Shown here piece by piece: positions 32,874-42,757 of a stretch of 63,284 nucleotides of DNA. Every line of letters begins with the position of its first letter. Position 1 is the stretch's first letter. Made by a program: the position numbers and the translations under genes. This DNA comes from SIG440 sp045648175 (GTDB lineage Bacteria > Bacillota > Clostridia > Monoglobales > Monoglobaceae), in NCBI GenBank assembly GCA_045648175.1, contig JAZRNN010000061.1, forward strand, positions 1 through 63,284, given 5' to 3'. The notes under the pieces are model-generated. The model worked only from the letters and a program-made list of their open reading frames with translations, was not told the origin of the DNA and made no database searches.

Positions 32874-34751
32874 TTAATCTTCAAAAACCGCATCCGACGG
32901 CATTATCCAATCTCCTCTTGGTGAAAGAGAAATCGTTCCCACCTTGGAGCCATCAGGCACTGCCGAACGTTTAAACTGATTGTTGAAAAATCTCCTGTAA
33001 AACAAGTTATGCCATTTTTCTATGGTTTCCTTTGTGTACACTCCCTCAAATGCCACCTCGGCAAGTCTTTGTATTTTTTCTTTGCTGAAACCAAACTTTA
33101 AATAATTATAAATCACAAAATCGTGAATTTCATATGGCCCAACAATATCCTCGGTCTTCTGCTTAATTGAATTTTTATCAGGTGGCAAAAGCTCGGGGCT
33201 GACAGGTGTATCTAAAACATCATAAAGTATATCCTTTAACTCTCCGCCTTCGGTGTCTGCGACATACTTCACCAAGGAGCGCATCAGGGTTTTAGGAACA
33301 GATGCATTTACCCCATACATAGACATATGGTCACCGTTGTATGTGGCAAACCCTAAAGCAAGCTCTGACAAATCGCCTGTGCCCACAACAATTCCGCCCG
33401 TCTTGTTTGAAATATCCATCAAAACCTGAGTTCTCTCACGTGCCTGAGCATTTTCGTATGTGACATCGTGCTCATCAATGGATGCACCAATATCCTCAAG
33501 ATGCTGAGTCACCGACTTTGCAATAGACACCTCACGCAAGGTTACCTTCATCGCATCAGCAAGTTTTTTGGAATTGTTATATGTTCTGTCCGTTGTGCCG
33601 AAACAGGGCATTGTTACCGCAATAATACCCTTGCGGTCAAGGCCTAAACCATCAAATGTTTTTGCCGCCACAAGAAGCGCAAGTGTACTGTCAAGTCCGC
33701 CAGAAACACCAAGCGTTACGGTTTTTAAGCCGATGTGTTTAATTCTTTTGCGAAGACCCGCACATTGCATTTCAAGAATGCTTTCACAGCGTTCTGCCAA
33801 ACGTGCCACATCCTTTGGGACAAAAGGATGGGAGTTTACATTCTCGGGTTTTGTTTCGGTAGCTTCTATGTCAAAATAAATTCTCTTATATTCGTCATCG
33901 TGCTGGGGCACAAAGGTGGTCATCTTGCGACGCATTATGCTCACTTTTTCAAGGTCAAGCACAGCATATGTTATGCCGTTTTTAAACAACTTTGCCTCAG
34001 CAATCTTTTTGCCGCATTCATAAATCAGATTATTGCCGCCAAAAACCAGGTCGGTTGTTGACTCACCTTCGCCTGCATCGGCATAAATATACGCCGTCAT
34101 CGTTCTAAGCGAAAGTGATGACAGATGTGTCTTGCGAACCGCTGATTTACCCGCAGTTTCACCGCTTGCAGACAAATTAAGTATCAAATTTGCCCCATTT
34201 AAAGCGTGATGTGAGGATGGAGGAATTGCCACCCACATATCTTCGCAAATTTCGCAGGAAATACGCAAGTTTTCCATTCCCTTTGCACAGAAAACCAGCT
34301 TTGTTCCACAGGGAACCAGCTCGCCATTAAATTCTACCATCATAGTCTTTGAGGGCTTGTCAAAAAATCTTGCCTCGTGATATTCACCATAGTTGGGAAG
34401 ATTAGTTTTGGGTACAAATCCCAGAACCTTGCCTCCCTTGCAGACAGCTGCAACATTGTATAGCTTATCATCCACTAAAATAGGCAAACCAACAGCAAAC
34501 AGAACATCTATATCGCGAGTAGCAGCAAGAATTTCATTCAATGCGCATTCTGCACGCTTAACCATGGTGCTTTGAAAAATCAAGTCACCAACGGTATAAC
34601 CCGTTATACAAAGTTCAGGAAACACAACAATTTTAGCACCATTTAATGCCGCTTCTTTTATCTGTTTTATTATATTTTCGCTGTTTTTCTTTGTACTGTT
34701 TACGATAATTTCGGGTGTTGCTACAGCAACCTTGATAAATCCGTCTTTCAT
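32874..34751 (-). CDS. nadE: Glutamine-hydrolysing NAD+ synthetase
   Basis: Amidates nicotinate adenine dinucleotide to NAD+, the last step of NAD synthesis. Residues 1-300 form a nitrilase-type glutaminase (VFPELCITGYTVGDL with the catalytic Glu, CEICEDMW with the Cys). Residues 330-625 are the synthetase with the PP-loop LGVSGGLDSTLALLVAAK and GTGDLSELALGFATYNGDHM. Full length. The nadD gene, which makes the precursor, lies 5.3 kb upstream on the same strand. Confidence 0.96.
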   Translation of the reverse strand: MKDGFIKVAVATPEIIVNSTKKNSENIIKQIKEAALNGAKIVVFPELCITGYTVGDLIFQSTMVKRAECALNEILAATRDIDVLFAVGLPILVDDKLYNVAAVCKGGKVLGFVPKTNLPNYGEYHEARFFDKPSKTMMVEFNGELVPCGTKLVFCAKGMENLRISCEICEDMWVAIPPSSHHALNGANLILNLSASGETAGKSAVRKTHLSSLSLRTMTAYIYADAGEGESTTDLVFGGNNLIYECGKKIAEAKLFKNGITYAVLDLEKVSIMRRKMTTFVPQHDDEYKRIYFDIEATETKPENVNSHPFVPKDVARLAERCESILEMQCAGLRKRIKHIGLKTVTLGVSGGLDSTLALLVAAKTFDGLGLDRKGIIAVTMPCFGTTDRTYNNSKKLADAMKVTLREVSIAKSVTQHLEDIGASIDEHDVTYENAQARERTQVLMDISNKTGGIVVGTGDLSELALGFATYNGDHMSMYGVNASVPKTLMRSLVKYVADTEGGELKDILYDVLDTPVSPELLPPDKNSIKQKTEDIVGPYEIHDFVIYNYLKFGFSKEKIQRLAEVAFEGVYTKETIEKWHNLFYRRFFNNQFKRSAVPDGSKVGTISLSPRGDWIMPSDAVFED

Positions 34752-34794
34752 TTTAATCCCACCTTTGAGATTTAATCCTTGAGTTTAAGGAAAA

Positions 34795-35379
34795 CTACTC
34801 CTTACCTTCAAGGAAATATGTAGCCTCCATATCGGCTGTTGACAGTGCGAATGCCAAAGGGAACATTTCAAAAGCAGCGCCCACATTTCTTGGCTCCTCA
34901 CTTCCCGAAAAGCCCATATGATATCTTATAGCAAAGGCTTCTTCGCGTGTCAGCCGCATAAAGCCTGATATTATATATACCGACTTTTCGCCATGTCCAT
35001 AAGGAAGCTTATCGTCGATTTCGTATGTTGGAACCTTTTGCCACACGCCGTTGTCATCCTTTACATTGCGAAAACCCGGCTTGTAAAAGTTCATTTTGCA
35101 AAGGTCGTGGAGGAGCGCAACAATCGCAATTGTTTCGTCACTTGCCTCAAGACCATAAAGTTCTTTTACCCGTTCTCTGTCCATATAATCACGCAAACAT
35201 TCATAAACATTCAGGCTGTGCTCCACAAGTCCGCCCTCGTATGCACCATGAAATCGTGTGCTTGCAGGGGCAGTAAAGAAATCACTTGATTGCGACATAA
35301 GATGAGCAAGGAGCTTTTCAGCTCCCTCTCGTTTGATATATTTCTGATAAATTTCAATGAATTCCTGTTTTGCGCTCAT
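34795..35379 (-). CDS. HD-domain hydrolase
   Basis: Metal-dependent phosphohydrolase-like protein of 194 residues. The HD residues are visible: GGLVEHSLNVYECL and VALLHDLCKMNFY, with a further YGHGEKSVYI and IRYHMGF. The substrate is not known; a nucleotide or cyclic-nucleotide substrate is likely from the fold. Two bases separate it from the leuS stop, so they are co-transcribed. Confidence 0.85.
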   Translation of the reverse strand: MSAKQEFIEIYQKYIKREGAEKLLAHLMSQSSDFFTAPASTRFHGAYEGGLVEHSLNVYECLRDYMDRERVKELYGLEASDETIAIVALLHDLCKMNFYKPGFRNVKDDNGVWQKVPTYEIDDKLPYGHGEKSVYIISGFMRLTREEAFAIRYHMGFSGSEEPRNVGAAFEMFPLAFALSTADMEATYFLEGKE

Positions 35380-35381
35380 AA

Positions 35382-37796
35382 CTATTTCACCACAATATTG
35401 ATAAGCTTTTTAGGAACAGCAATAACCTTCACAATCTGCTTGCCCTCGGTAAGCTCCTTAATTCTGTTATTTTCAAGCGCCACTTCCTGCATCTGCTGTG
35501 GTGTAAGGTCTGCCGAAATCATCATCTTATCACGGATTTTTCCGTTAATTTGAACAACAACCTCAATTTCATCATCAACAGTCTTTGCTTCGTCATACTT
35601 GGGCCACTTAGTGTCTGACAATGCACCTTCAAAGCCTGCAACCTTCCACAGCTCTTCGGTGATGTGCGGTGCAACCGGATTAAGAAGGGTAATAAATGTC
35701 TTAAATTCTGCCTTATTAATCTTCTCAACCTTCATTACATCGTTGATAAATGCCATAAGTGCTGCTATACCGGTGTTAAATTTCATTCTGTCATAGTCAT
35801 CTGTTACCTTTTTGATTGTCTTATGAAGTGCAGTTTCAAGTTCTTTTGAATAGCTGTCACCTTCAACAAGGATATTCTGCAGACTCCATACTCTTTCAAG
35901 GAACTTATAGCAACCCTTAACGCCGTTCATAGACCATGGTGTCGCCTGGTCAAACGCACCGATAAACATTTCATAAGTTCTGAATGTATCTGCGCCGTAT
36001 TCATTAACAACATCATCAGGATTAATTACATTGCCTCTTGATTTTGACATTTTTTCGCCGTTTTCACCCAAAATCATACCGTGTGAAGTTCTCTTCTGAT
36101 ATGGCTCTTTTGTAGGAACAACTCCAATATCATAAAGGAACTTGTGCCAGAATCTTGAGTAAAGAAGATGCAAGGTTGTGTGCTCCATACCGCCGTTGTA
36201 CCAGTCGATAGGAAGCCAGTATTTAAGCTCTTCCATTCCTGCAAGGAAGTCAGAATTATTGGGATCAATATATCTTAAGAAGTACCATGATGAACCTGCC
36301 CACTGAGGCATAGTATCAGTCTCACGTTCTGCCTTGGCACCGCACTTGGGACAAGTTGTTTCAACCCAATCGCGGATTTTTATCAGCGGAGATTCACCTG
36401 ACTCACCCGGTTCAAAGTTCTTTGTATCGGGAAGCTGCAAGGGAAGTTCACTCTCAGGAACAGGAACCCAGCCACAGTGAGGACAGTTAACAAGCGGGAT
36501 GGGCTCGCCCCAGTAACGCTGACGTGAGAACACCCAGTCACGAAGCTTGTAATTAACCTTGCGTTTACCTATACCTTCTTTTTCAAGGAAATCAATAATT
36601 GCTTTTTTAGCATCCTCAACCTGCATACCAGTAAGGAATCCCGAATTTACCATTACACCTGTTTCAACATCAGTAAAGGCTTCATTCTGTACATCCTCGC
36701 CACCTGCAACAACCTCGATGATAGGCATATCAAATTTCTTTGCAAATTCCCAGTCACGTGTGTCGTGTGCAGGAACCGCCATAATTGCACCTGTTCCGTA
36801 TGTAACAAGCACATAATCTGAAATCCAGATGGGAATTTCAGCATTATTTACGGGGTCAATTGCAGTTATACCCTTCAGCATAACGCCGGTTTTGTTTTTG
36901 TCAAGCTCGGCTCTTTCAAAGTCGCTCTTTTTTGCAGCCTCAGCCTTATAAGCCTCAACCTCGGCATAGTTTTCTAGTCTATCCTTATACTTTTCAACAT
37001 AAGGATGCTCAGGTGCAAGTACCATATATGTAGCACCAAAAAGTGTGTCGGGGCGTGTTGTATAAACGCGGATTTTATCGTCAGTACCTTTGATTTTAAA
37101 ATCTACTTCTGCGCCTTCTGAGCGTCCAATCCAGTTTGTCTGCTGAACCTTTACTCTTTCGATATAATCAAGGTCACTAAGGTCGTCAATAAGACGCTGT
37201 GCATACTCGGTAATTTTAAGCATCCACTGGCTCTTTTCCTTTTGTACAACTTCGCTGCCGCAACGTTCGCAAACGCCGTTTACAACTTCTTCGTTTGCAA
37301 GACCTACCTTACAGCCGGTACAGAAGTTAATCGGCATCTTTGTCTTATATGCAAGACCCTTTTCAAACAGTTTAAGGAAAATCCACTGTGTCCATTTATA
37401 ATAATTAGGGTCGGTTGTGTTTATTTCTCTTGACCAGTCAAAACCAAAGCCCAACATTTTAAGCTGTCTTTTGAAGTTTTCGATATTGTTTTTTGTAACG
37501 GTTGCGGGATGAATGTTATTCTTAATAGCAAAGTTCTCTGTGGGCAGACCAAAAGCATCCCAACCCATAGGGAACAAAACATTATAACCCTCTAAACGTT
37601 TCTTTCGGGTAATAATGTCTATTGCAGTATATCCTCTGGGATGGCCTACATGAAGACCATGTCCTGACGGATAAGGAAATTCTACAAGACCATAAAATTT
37701 GGGCTTTGACTTATCGGTGTTTGAAGCCTCAAAAGTCTTGTTTTCATCCCAATACTGTTGCCATTTTCCTTCAATTGCTTTGAAATCGTATTTCAT
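35382..37796 (-). CDS. leuS: Leucyl-tRNA synthetase
   Basis: Class Ia synthetase of 804 residues. The HIGH box appears as HVGHPRGY near residue 47 and the KMSKS box as KMSKSRGN. The CP1 editing domain is present (VYTTRPDTLFGATYMVLAPE), as are zinc-type cysteine pairs (CTGC...CERC; CPHC; CPKC). The C-terminal VQINGKIRDKM domain is intact. There is no T-box between it and rsfS. Confidence 0.98.
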   Translation of the reverse strand: MKYDFKAIEGKWQQYWDENKTFEASNTDKSKPKFYGLVEFPYPSGHGLHVGHPRGYTAIDIITRKKRLEGYNVLFPMGWDAFGLPTENFAIKNNIHPATVTKNNIENFKRQLKMLGFGFDWSREINTTDPNYYKWTQWIFLKLFEKGLAYKTKMPINFCTGCKVGLANEEVVNGVCERCGSEVVQKEKSQWMLKITEYAQRLIDDLSDLDYIERVKVQQTNWIGRSEGAEVDFKIKGTDDKIRVYTTRPDTLFGATYMVLAPEHPYVEKYKDRLENYAEVEAYKAEAAKKSDFERAELDKNKTGVMLKGITAIDPVNNAEIPIWISDYVLVTYGTGAIMAVPAHDTRDWEFAKKFDMPIIEVVAGGEDVQNEAFTDVETGVMVNSGFLTGMQVEDAKKAIIDFLEKEGIGKRKVNYKLRDWVFSRQRYWGEPIPLVNCPHCGWVPVPESELPLQLPDTKNFEPGESGESPLIKIRDWVETTCPKCGAKAERETDTMPQWAGSSWYFLRYIDPNNSDFLAGMEELKYWLPIDWYNGGMEHTTLHLLYSRFWHKFLYDIGVVPTKEPYQKRTSHGMILGENGEKMSKSRGNVINPDDVVNEYGADTFRTYEMFIGAFDQATPWSMNGVKGCYKFLERVWSLQNILVEGDSYSKELETALHKTIKKVTDDYDRMKFNTGIAALMAFINDVMKVEKINKAEFKTFITLLNPVAPHITEELWKVAGFEGALSDTKWPKYDEAKTVDDEIEVVVQINGKIRDKMMISADLTPQQMQEVALENNRIKELTEGKQIVKVIAVPKKLINIVVK

Positions 37797-37820
37797 TTAT
37801 AATCAATCCTTTCGGTTTTA

Positions 37821-38183
37821 TTAGTCTTCCTGAATTAAATCTTCTACATCTACTGAGGCAGCATCCTTCCAGATGTGCTCCAGCTTGTAAAATTCACGGG
37901 TTTCGCTCTGAAAAATATGAACCATAACGTCATCATAGTTTAAGAGTATCCATTCTCCGCCGTCATAGCCTTCTTTGTTCCAGAGTTTAGCGCCTGCTTC
38001 ACGCATCTTTTCTTCAACCTCGTCGCAGATTGCCTGAACGTTCTTGTTTGAGCCGCCAGTTGCAATAACAAAATAATTTGTCAGGGTTGTCAGTTCGCTA
38101 AGACTAAGAACGGTTATTTCCTTACCTTTTTTACTGTCAATTGCTTTAACAGCTGTATTTACATAATTATTCTCACAACTCAT
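37821..38183 (-). CDS. rsfS: Ribosomal silencing factor RsfS
   Basis: Binds uL14 and prevents subunit joining when nutrients are short. At 120 residues it shows the family elements KGKEITVLSLSELTTLTNYF, CDEVEEKMREAGAKLWNKEG and GGEWILLNYDDVMVHIF. It lies in the nadD-yqeK-LCP-rsfS-leuS order typical of Clostridia, 18 nt after the LCP gene. Confidence 0.97.
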   Translation of the reverse strand: MSCENNYVNTAVKAIDSKKGKEITVLSLSELTTLTNYFVIATGGSNKNVQAICDEVEEKMREAGAKLWNKEGYDGGEWILLNYDDVMVHIFQSETREFYKLEHIWKDAASVDVEDLIQED

Positions 38184-38201
38184 TATCTTATCTCCTATCT
38201 T

Positions 38202-39434
38202 TTAAAACGAGAAATCTGTACCCATTTTAATCGTAACATCTGCCATTTTTTCTTCATCGTCAAGAACATATTCTTCTATAGTTTCTGCAATAGGAACCTT
38301 CGAATAAACCTTTTTAAGCTCCATCGCTGCACGCTTTTCATTATGATTAATCAGCACCGAGCTATCCGAAATTCGGTCAGTTTTTTCGGTTGCCACCACT
38401 TTAAAACCATAATCTGTAAGGGTTTCCTTAACGGCTGTCATAATGTCGGCATTTCCGGAGTCAACGCCTGTTGCATCTACAATCTTAACCTTGATAAAAC
38501 GATTTTTAAATGACCCATTATATTCATCAGTTGCTGTTCCCTTTTGGGGAGTAAACTGTTCTTTTATCAAAGTTTTGGTAGCATCTTCATCACAGAAAAA
38601 ATACGAAACGCCATTGCTGTCATATCCACCTTCACCCGGAAGAGTATGAATTTTAACATTTTCCATACTGAATTTAGGAAGTCTGCCAATGTAGTTTACC
38701 ATTTCGCTTACCGTAAAATCTGTTTTTACATTGTCGCTAATAACACCGATAATTTTAGGTGCTTTAAGAATTGTACTGCCGCTAAGCAGTTTATCCGCAA
38801 CCGCCTGATAGAAGCCTTTCTGTGCTGCCACACGGTCAATATCACCATTGGGATAACCTGTACCGTCATCGTTTTGCCGAAATCTCATAAACATCTCGGC
38901 ACGTCTGCCGTTAAGCAATTGCACACCCGGATACAGGTCAATATTCAGGTTTTGAAACGGGTCGTGATAGTTCATTCTTATGGGAACGTCAACCTCAACT
39001 CCGCCAATAGCATCTATTATCTCGCGAAACGCCTTAAAGCTGACAATTACCGATTTTTCGGGGCGAATTCCTATAACCCCTTCAATCTCATCAAACAAAG
39101 TCTGTTCCTTTTCAGGACTGCCGTATGCCGAATTGATTTTTTTGTCATGTCTTTCGTTTTCGACCTTGGTGTCACGTGGAATTTGCAGAACATTTAATGA
39201 GTTGTCAGCCATATTATATCTGCAAAACAATATAAGGTCAGTGCGATAACCATCATCATCAACACCGGCAACAACAAAATCCTGCACCTTGTTGTCACGC
39301 ACATTCCCCGAGCTGAACCCAAATTTTATCGGCTGTCCGGTAATAATTGAAACAGCCCCCTGAAAACCTGTATATATCAATGTAAGTAAAACAAGTATTG
39401 CAATAGTCAGTCTAAGTGGAGATTTTACCCTCAT
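38202..39434 (-). CDS. LytR-CpsA-Psr (LCP) family wall-polymer ligase
   Basis: Membrane-anchored phosphotransferase that attaches teichoic acid or capsule polymers to peptidoglycan. The N-terminal helix is PLRLTIAILVLLTLIYTGF. The LCP domain has GYRTDLILFCRY, LQIPRDTKV, YPGVQLLNGRRAEMFMRFRQ and DIDRVAAQKGF, including the conserved arginines. A C-terminal LytR_C domain (FIKVKIVDATGVDSGNADI) follows. Its start overlaps the yqeK stop by four bases. Confidence 0.94.
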   Translation of the reverse strand: MRVKSPLRLTIAILVLLTLIYTGFQGAVSIITGQPIKFGFSSGNVRDNKVQDFVVAGVDDDGYRTDLILFCRYNMADNSLNVLQIPRDTKVENERHDKKINSAYGSPEKEQTLFDEIEGVIGIRPEKSVIVSFKAFREIIDAIGGVEVDVPIRMNYHDPFQNLNIDLYPGVQLLNGRRAEMFMRFRQNDDGTGYPNGDIDRVAAQKGFYQAVADKLLSGSTILKAPKIIGVISDNVKTDFTVSEMVNYIGRLPKFSMENVKIHTLPGEGGYDSNGVSYFFCDEDATKTLIKEQFTPQKGTATDEYNGSFKNRFIKVKIVDATGVDSGNADIMTAVKETLTDYGFKVVATEKTDRISDSSVLINHNEKRAAMELKKVYSKVPIAETIEEYVLDDEEKMADVTIKMGTDFSF

Positions 39435-40030
39435 TCTTCAGTTCCTCTTTTTAATTTCAGTAAAAAGTAATTTCTTGTATTTACGGTGTCGGTATGTAGC
39501 GGCCGACCTTTATCTATAATAAACTTTATAACCATATCAGCCTGATAAAGTACTGCTTTATCAATGTTTTGGTCCACAAGCTTACGGATTTCATCTGCCT
39601 CGGGATAGTTTCTTGCCGGCTCAGTAAAATCCGCAACATAAATAATTTTTTCAAGAAGTGACATCCCCGGTCGCCCCGTGGTATGATATGATACGGCGGA
39701 TAAAACTTCATCGTCATCAATGCCAAACTTATCTCTTACGATATACGCAGCCAGTTTGCCGTGCAAAAGCTCAGCATTTTGCTTTTCTGTTTCATCCGGA
39801 GTGTATCCGTATTTAGTCAAAGTGCCAAGTGCCTGGCTCTTTGGAATTTCTTTTGCAATATCATGGATAATGCCTGCAAGATATGCCTTGTCTGCATCTG
39901 CTCCCCATACGGTGGCAAGGCGCTTTGCCTCCTCCGCAACATTTGCGGTGTGGACAAAACGCTTCTCGCTTAAAACAGTTTTTGCATATTCTTTTATTTC
40001 ATCTGCTTTTTGCATAAATCCTAATTGCAT
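39431..40030 (-). CDS. yqeK: YqeK-like HD-domain Ap4A hydrolase
   Basis: Symmetrical diadenosine-tetraphosphate hydrolase family. HD motif: RFVHTANVAEEAKRL and GIIHDIAKEIPK, then ELLHGKLAAYIV and YHTTGRPGMSLLEKIIYVAD. About 199 residues. The start is either ATG 40030, overlapping nadD, or ATG 40015; neither has a strong Shine-Dalgarno, so translation is probably coupled to nadD. It sits in its usual place between nadD and the LCP gene. Confidence 0.93.
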   Translation of the reverse strand: MQLGFMQKADEIKEYAKTVLSEKRFVHTANVAEEAKRLATVWGADADKAYLAGIIHDIAKEIPKSQALGTLTKYGYTPDETEKQNAELLHGKLAAYIVRDKFGIDDDEVLSAVSYHTTGRPGMSLLEKIIYVADFTEPARNYPEADEIRKLVDQNIDKAVLYQADMVIKFIIDKGRPLHTDTVNTRNYFLLKLKRGTEE

Positions 40031-40629
40031 CCTTCGTAAATTCCGCTTTCCTCAATATAATCAATTACACTGTCACATACCATATATTTAATACTTTTGC
40101 CCATATTTATACGATTGCGTATATCGGACGATGACATTTCAATAACATTCATCTGCACCTTGGTAATCTGTGCATTGTATTTTTGTGTAAAAAAATCTAT
40201 CGCCATATTAAGCAGATTTTCTTTTATGCCGCCACGCACAGCTGCCACTATCTCGGCACGCTTAAAAATCTCTGCGGGGCAAAACCAGCTTTCCATCTCA
40301 CAAAGGGAATCGGCACCTACGATAAAGCAAAGCCTATCGTTTGGATATTCTGCCTGAAGGCGTTCAAGAGTCTTGGCTGTATAGCTTTTCCCCCCTGCAT
40401 CGACTTCCATATCAGAAACCTCAAAATCAGGACAACCCTCAACTGAGAGTTTAACCATATTCAGTCTGTGTTCACCATCAGGGATAACCAGATTGGGTTT
40501 ATGTGGTGGATTGGCACAAGGCATAAAAATCAATCTGTCAAGGCTTGCCTTTTCCATTGCCTCACGGGCAAGCAGCATATGACCTATGTGTGGGGGATTA
40601 AATGTTCCTCCGAAAATTCCTATTCTCAA
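40021..40629 (-). CDS. nadD: Nicotinate-nucleotide adenylyltransferase
   Basis: Forms deamido-NAD+ from NaMN and ATP. It has the nucleotidyltransferase start IGIFGGTFNPPHIGHMLLA, FMPCANPPHK, the LCFIVGADSLCEMESW motif and the late ISXXXIRxxI-type VIEMSSSDIRNRINMGK. Full length at 202 residues. It feeds NadE, which is encoded downstream in the same region. Confidence 0.96.
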   Translation of the reverse strand: MRIGIFGGTFNPPHIGHMLLAREAMEKASLDRLIFMPCANPPHKPNLVIPDGEHRLNMVKLSVEGCPDFEVSDMEVDAGGKSYTAKTLERLQAEYPNDRLCFIVGADSLCEMESWFCPAEIFKRAEIVAAVRGGIKENLLNMAIDFFTQKYNAQITKVQMNVIEMSSSDIRNRINMGKSIKYMVCDSVIDYIEESGIYEGCN

Positions 40630-40641
40630 GGTGTTTCCTCC

Positions 40642-42693
40642 TTAATAAGCAAGAATTTCGTCAACGCCTTTGTTTATCTCTGTCCAGTCACTTTTGCCGT
40701 TTTTGATAAGGTACATATCAAAGCTGCCGTCATCGCCATTAAGATTTTTATGGAATAAAACATCATCAACTGTTGTCACATCAAAATCAAATACCTCTGA
40801 GGCGAGTTCCAGAACATTTCCTTCCATATCCATTCTTTCAAGAGTACCATAAGCTCCCTCAACGTTATAATTTGAAATATAATATATATTATCACCGTTT
40901 TTGGATATACCAAACATTTCAGGTGATACTTCTTCCTTAAGAAGCGACATTTCGCCATTCTCAAGTATATATACATCGCAAACCTTACGTGAAGGGCTGT
41001 AATCCTTCAGGAATATAAATTTGTCATCCTCAGCACGGAAGCAAGCATATACATCCTCTGAAATCTGTTGTTCCGAAACTATTCTTCCGTTTTTATATTC
41101 GCACAATGTTAAAGTTCCGCCGCCTTTAAATGTCTCAAATTCTGAGATATAAAGAACACGTCTACCATCAAAGCTTGCAGCCATCTGCGGCTTGTTTGCA
41201 ACCACATTATAATCAACAACAACATTGCCTGCAATCTTGAGCGGTTGCTTACCCCGTGTGTATGCATAATAATCTGCCAGCTTACCTGAGTAAACTTTAT
41301 CATATATAACTGTCTTTTCGTCCTTAGACATCATAAGGATATTGCTTACACCTGATGCAATCTTTTCCTTTTTACCCGAATTAACATCAACACTATACAA
41401 ATTGTTTGTAGCGTCATCAGCTATACCCAGAATATACATAGAATTTTTCTTTTTCAGGATAAACGGATTTTTCTTTGTCCGCTCTCCCAGACGGATTGAG
41501 CGATTCTTTTTATTGATTGCATAAATATCAAATGAGCCATCTTCAGCATTATAATCCTTTGCATAAAGATGAGAGTTTTTGTCCTGGCTTGTGCCAAACA
41601 GCTTACATACATCTGTGTCAATCTTAACCTTTTCATCCTTCAGCTTTTCAAGGCTCTTTGCATAAAGGTCGCCGCGCATTTCAACACGATTCAGGTTCTG
41701 CAAAAAGATTGCATATTCACCATCAGCCGCAAATTCGAAGGTTCCGTGGTCAATGTCTGTAGCAATTTTAAAAGGCTCGTCTATACCTTTTTCCCAGTAG
41801 TACAAAACTCCCATATCACCGTTTTTATCAGTTGTCTGTAAATAAAGCAGCTTTTCACCGTCTTTGGACATAACAATGGAATTATGTACCGCATCTGCAA
41901 TCTTAGTTATTTTTTTAATCTTGCCATCTTTAATTACACAAAGTTTGCCGCTGTTTGTTTCGGGGTCGTAATCTTCAAAGAAAAATGTAGTCTTGCCGTC
42001 CTTGGTGGATTTTACAAGTCCTGCATTCTTAGCCGCACGCTCGGCAGAAACCAACTCACCATTTTCATCCAGTCTTCTGATATAATTTTCATTTATTACA
42101 TTTTCAGAAACAAGAAGGTTTTTGCCCTTATATACCATATACATAGAATTATCCTTCGCATAGGTATAGGATGCAACTGTTTCATTTCCGTCAGCCAGAG
42201 CACCTGCAACCGCAACAACAACCCATACAAGCACAATCAGGCATAATGCCGTCGCACCAACACCTGCAAGCTTTTTAACCGGAATGTTAATACTCTTAAG
42301 GTTAGGTTTCCTGAATTTAAACTGCTTTGGCTCTTTTGGTGTTTTTTCAGTCTTCTTTACACGAATTAATGACATAGCACCGCTACCTACTTTTTTAGCA
42401 GCTGGAACAGCCTCAGCATTCGCCTTTGCATTTCTTCTTGCCGCACGGCGAGCCGCACGCCGAGCTGCACGGCGGTCAGCTAAGAATTTTTCAATAACAC
42501 TCTTTTTGTTTGCCTTTTCGGTTTCCCTGATTGTGTCATGAAGTTTTCTTACCTGTTCGTCAGATGTAATAGTATACTTGAAGTCAAAATTCTTAAACTT
42601 TTCATCCTCTGTTGCACTTTGAGTCAAAGTTTTACAATAAGGGCACTTCTTTATACCCTCATATATATCTGCTCCGCATTCTAAACATTTCAT
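40642..42693 (-). CDS. Zinc-ribbon membrane protein with large extracellular propeller-like domain
   Basis: Protein of 683 residues. Residues 3-20 form a zinc ribbon (CLECGADIYEGIKKCPYC). A cytoplasmic basic region with an Arg/Ala tandem (RRAARRAARRAARR) follows. One membrane helix lies near residue 145-168 (GVGATALCLIVLVWVVVAVA). The remaining 500 residues, outside the cell, are repeated beta-rich units such as SKDGEKLLYLQTTDKNGDMG and SKNGDNIYYISNYN, like TolB/DUF5050 propellers. It has no catalytic motif. It may sense envelope state; it precedes nadD by 12 nt. Confidence 0.8.
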   Translation of the reverse strand: MKCLECGADIYEGIKKCPYCKTLTQSATEDEKFKNFDFKYTITSDEQVRKLHDTIRETEKANKKSVIEKFLADRRAARRAARRAARRNAKANAEAVPAAKKVGSGAMSLIRVKKTEKTPKEPKQFKFRKPNLKSINIPVKKLAGVGATALCLIVLVWVVVAVAGALADGNETVASYTYAKDNSMYMVYKGKNLLVSENVINENYIRRLDENGELVSAERAAKNAGLVKSTKDGKTTFFFEDYDPETNSGKLCVIKDGKIKKITKIADAVHNSIVMSKDGEKLLYLQTTDKNGDMGVLYYWEKGIDEPFKIATDIDHGTFEFAADGEYAIFLQNLNRVEMRGDLYAKSLEKLKDEKVKIDTDVCKLFGTSQDKNSHLYAKDYNAEDGSFDIYAINKKNRSIRLGERTKKNPFILKKKNSMYILGIADDATNNLYSVDVNSGKKEKIASGVSNILMMSKDEKTVIYDKVYSGKLADYYAYTRGKQPLKIAGNVVVDYNVVANKPQMAASFDGRRVLYISEFETFKGGGTLTLCEYKNGRIVSEQQISEDVYACFRAEDDKFIFLKDYSPSRKVCDVYILENGEMSLLKEEVSPEMFGISKNGDNIYYISNYNVEGAYGTLERMDMEGNVLELASEVFDFDVTTVDDVLFHKNLNGDDGSFDMYLIKNGKSDWTEINKGVDEILAY

Positions 42694-42757
42694 CAGATTT
42701 TCCTCCGTTTTCTTATACTATCTAAAACGATTAAATCGTTCAGATATCAATACTTTT

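Noticed and set aside
32211..32924. 237-residue open frame antisense to RNase M5
   Set aside because: It crosses two terminator stems and lies opposite a recognised gene; no ribosome binding site.
35382..37820. T-box leader before leuS
   Set aside because: Only 24 bases separate rsfS and leuS, with no room for a T-box and no stem or antiterminator pattern.
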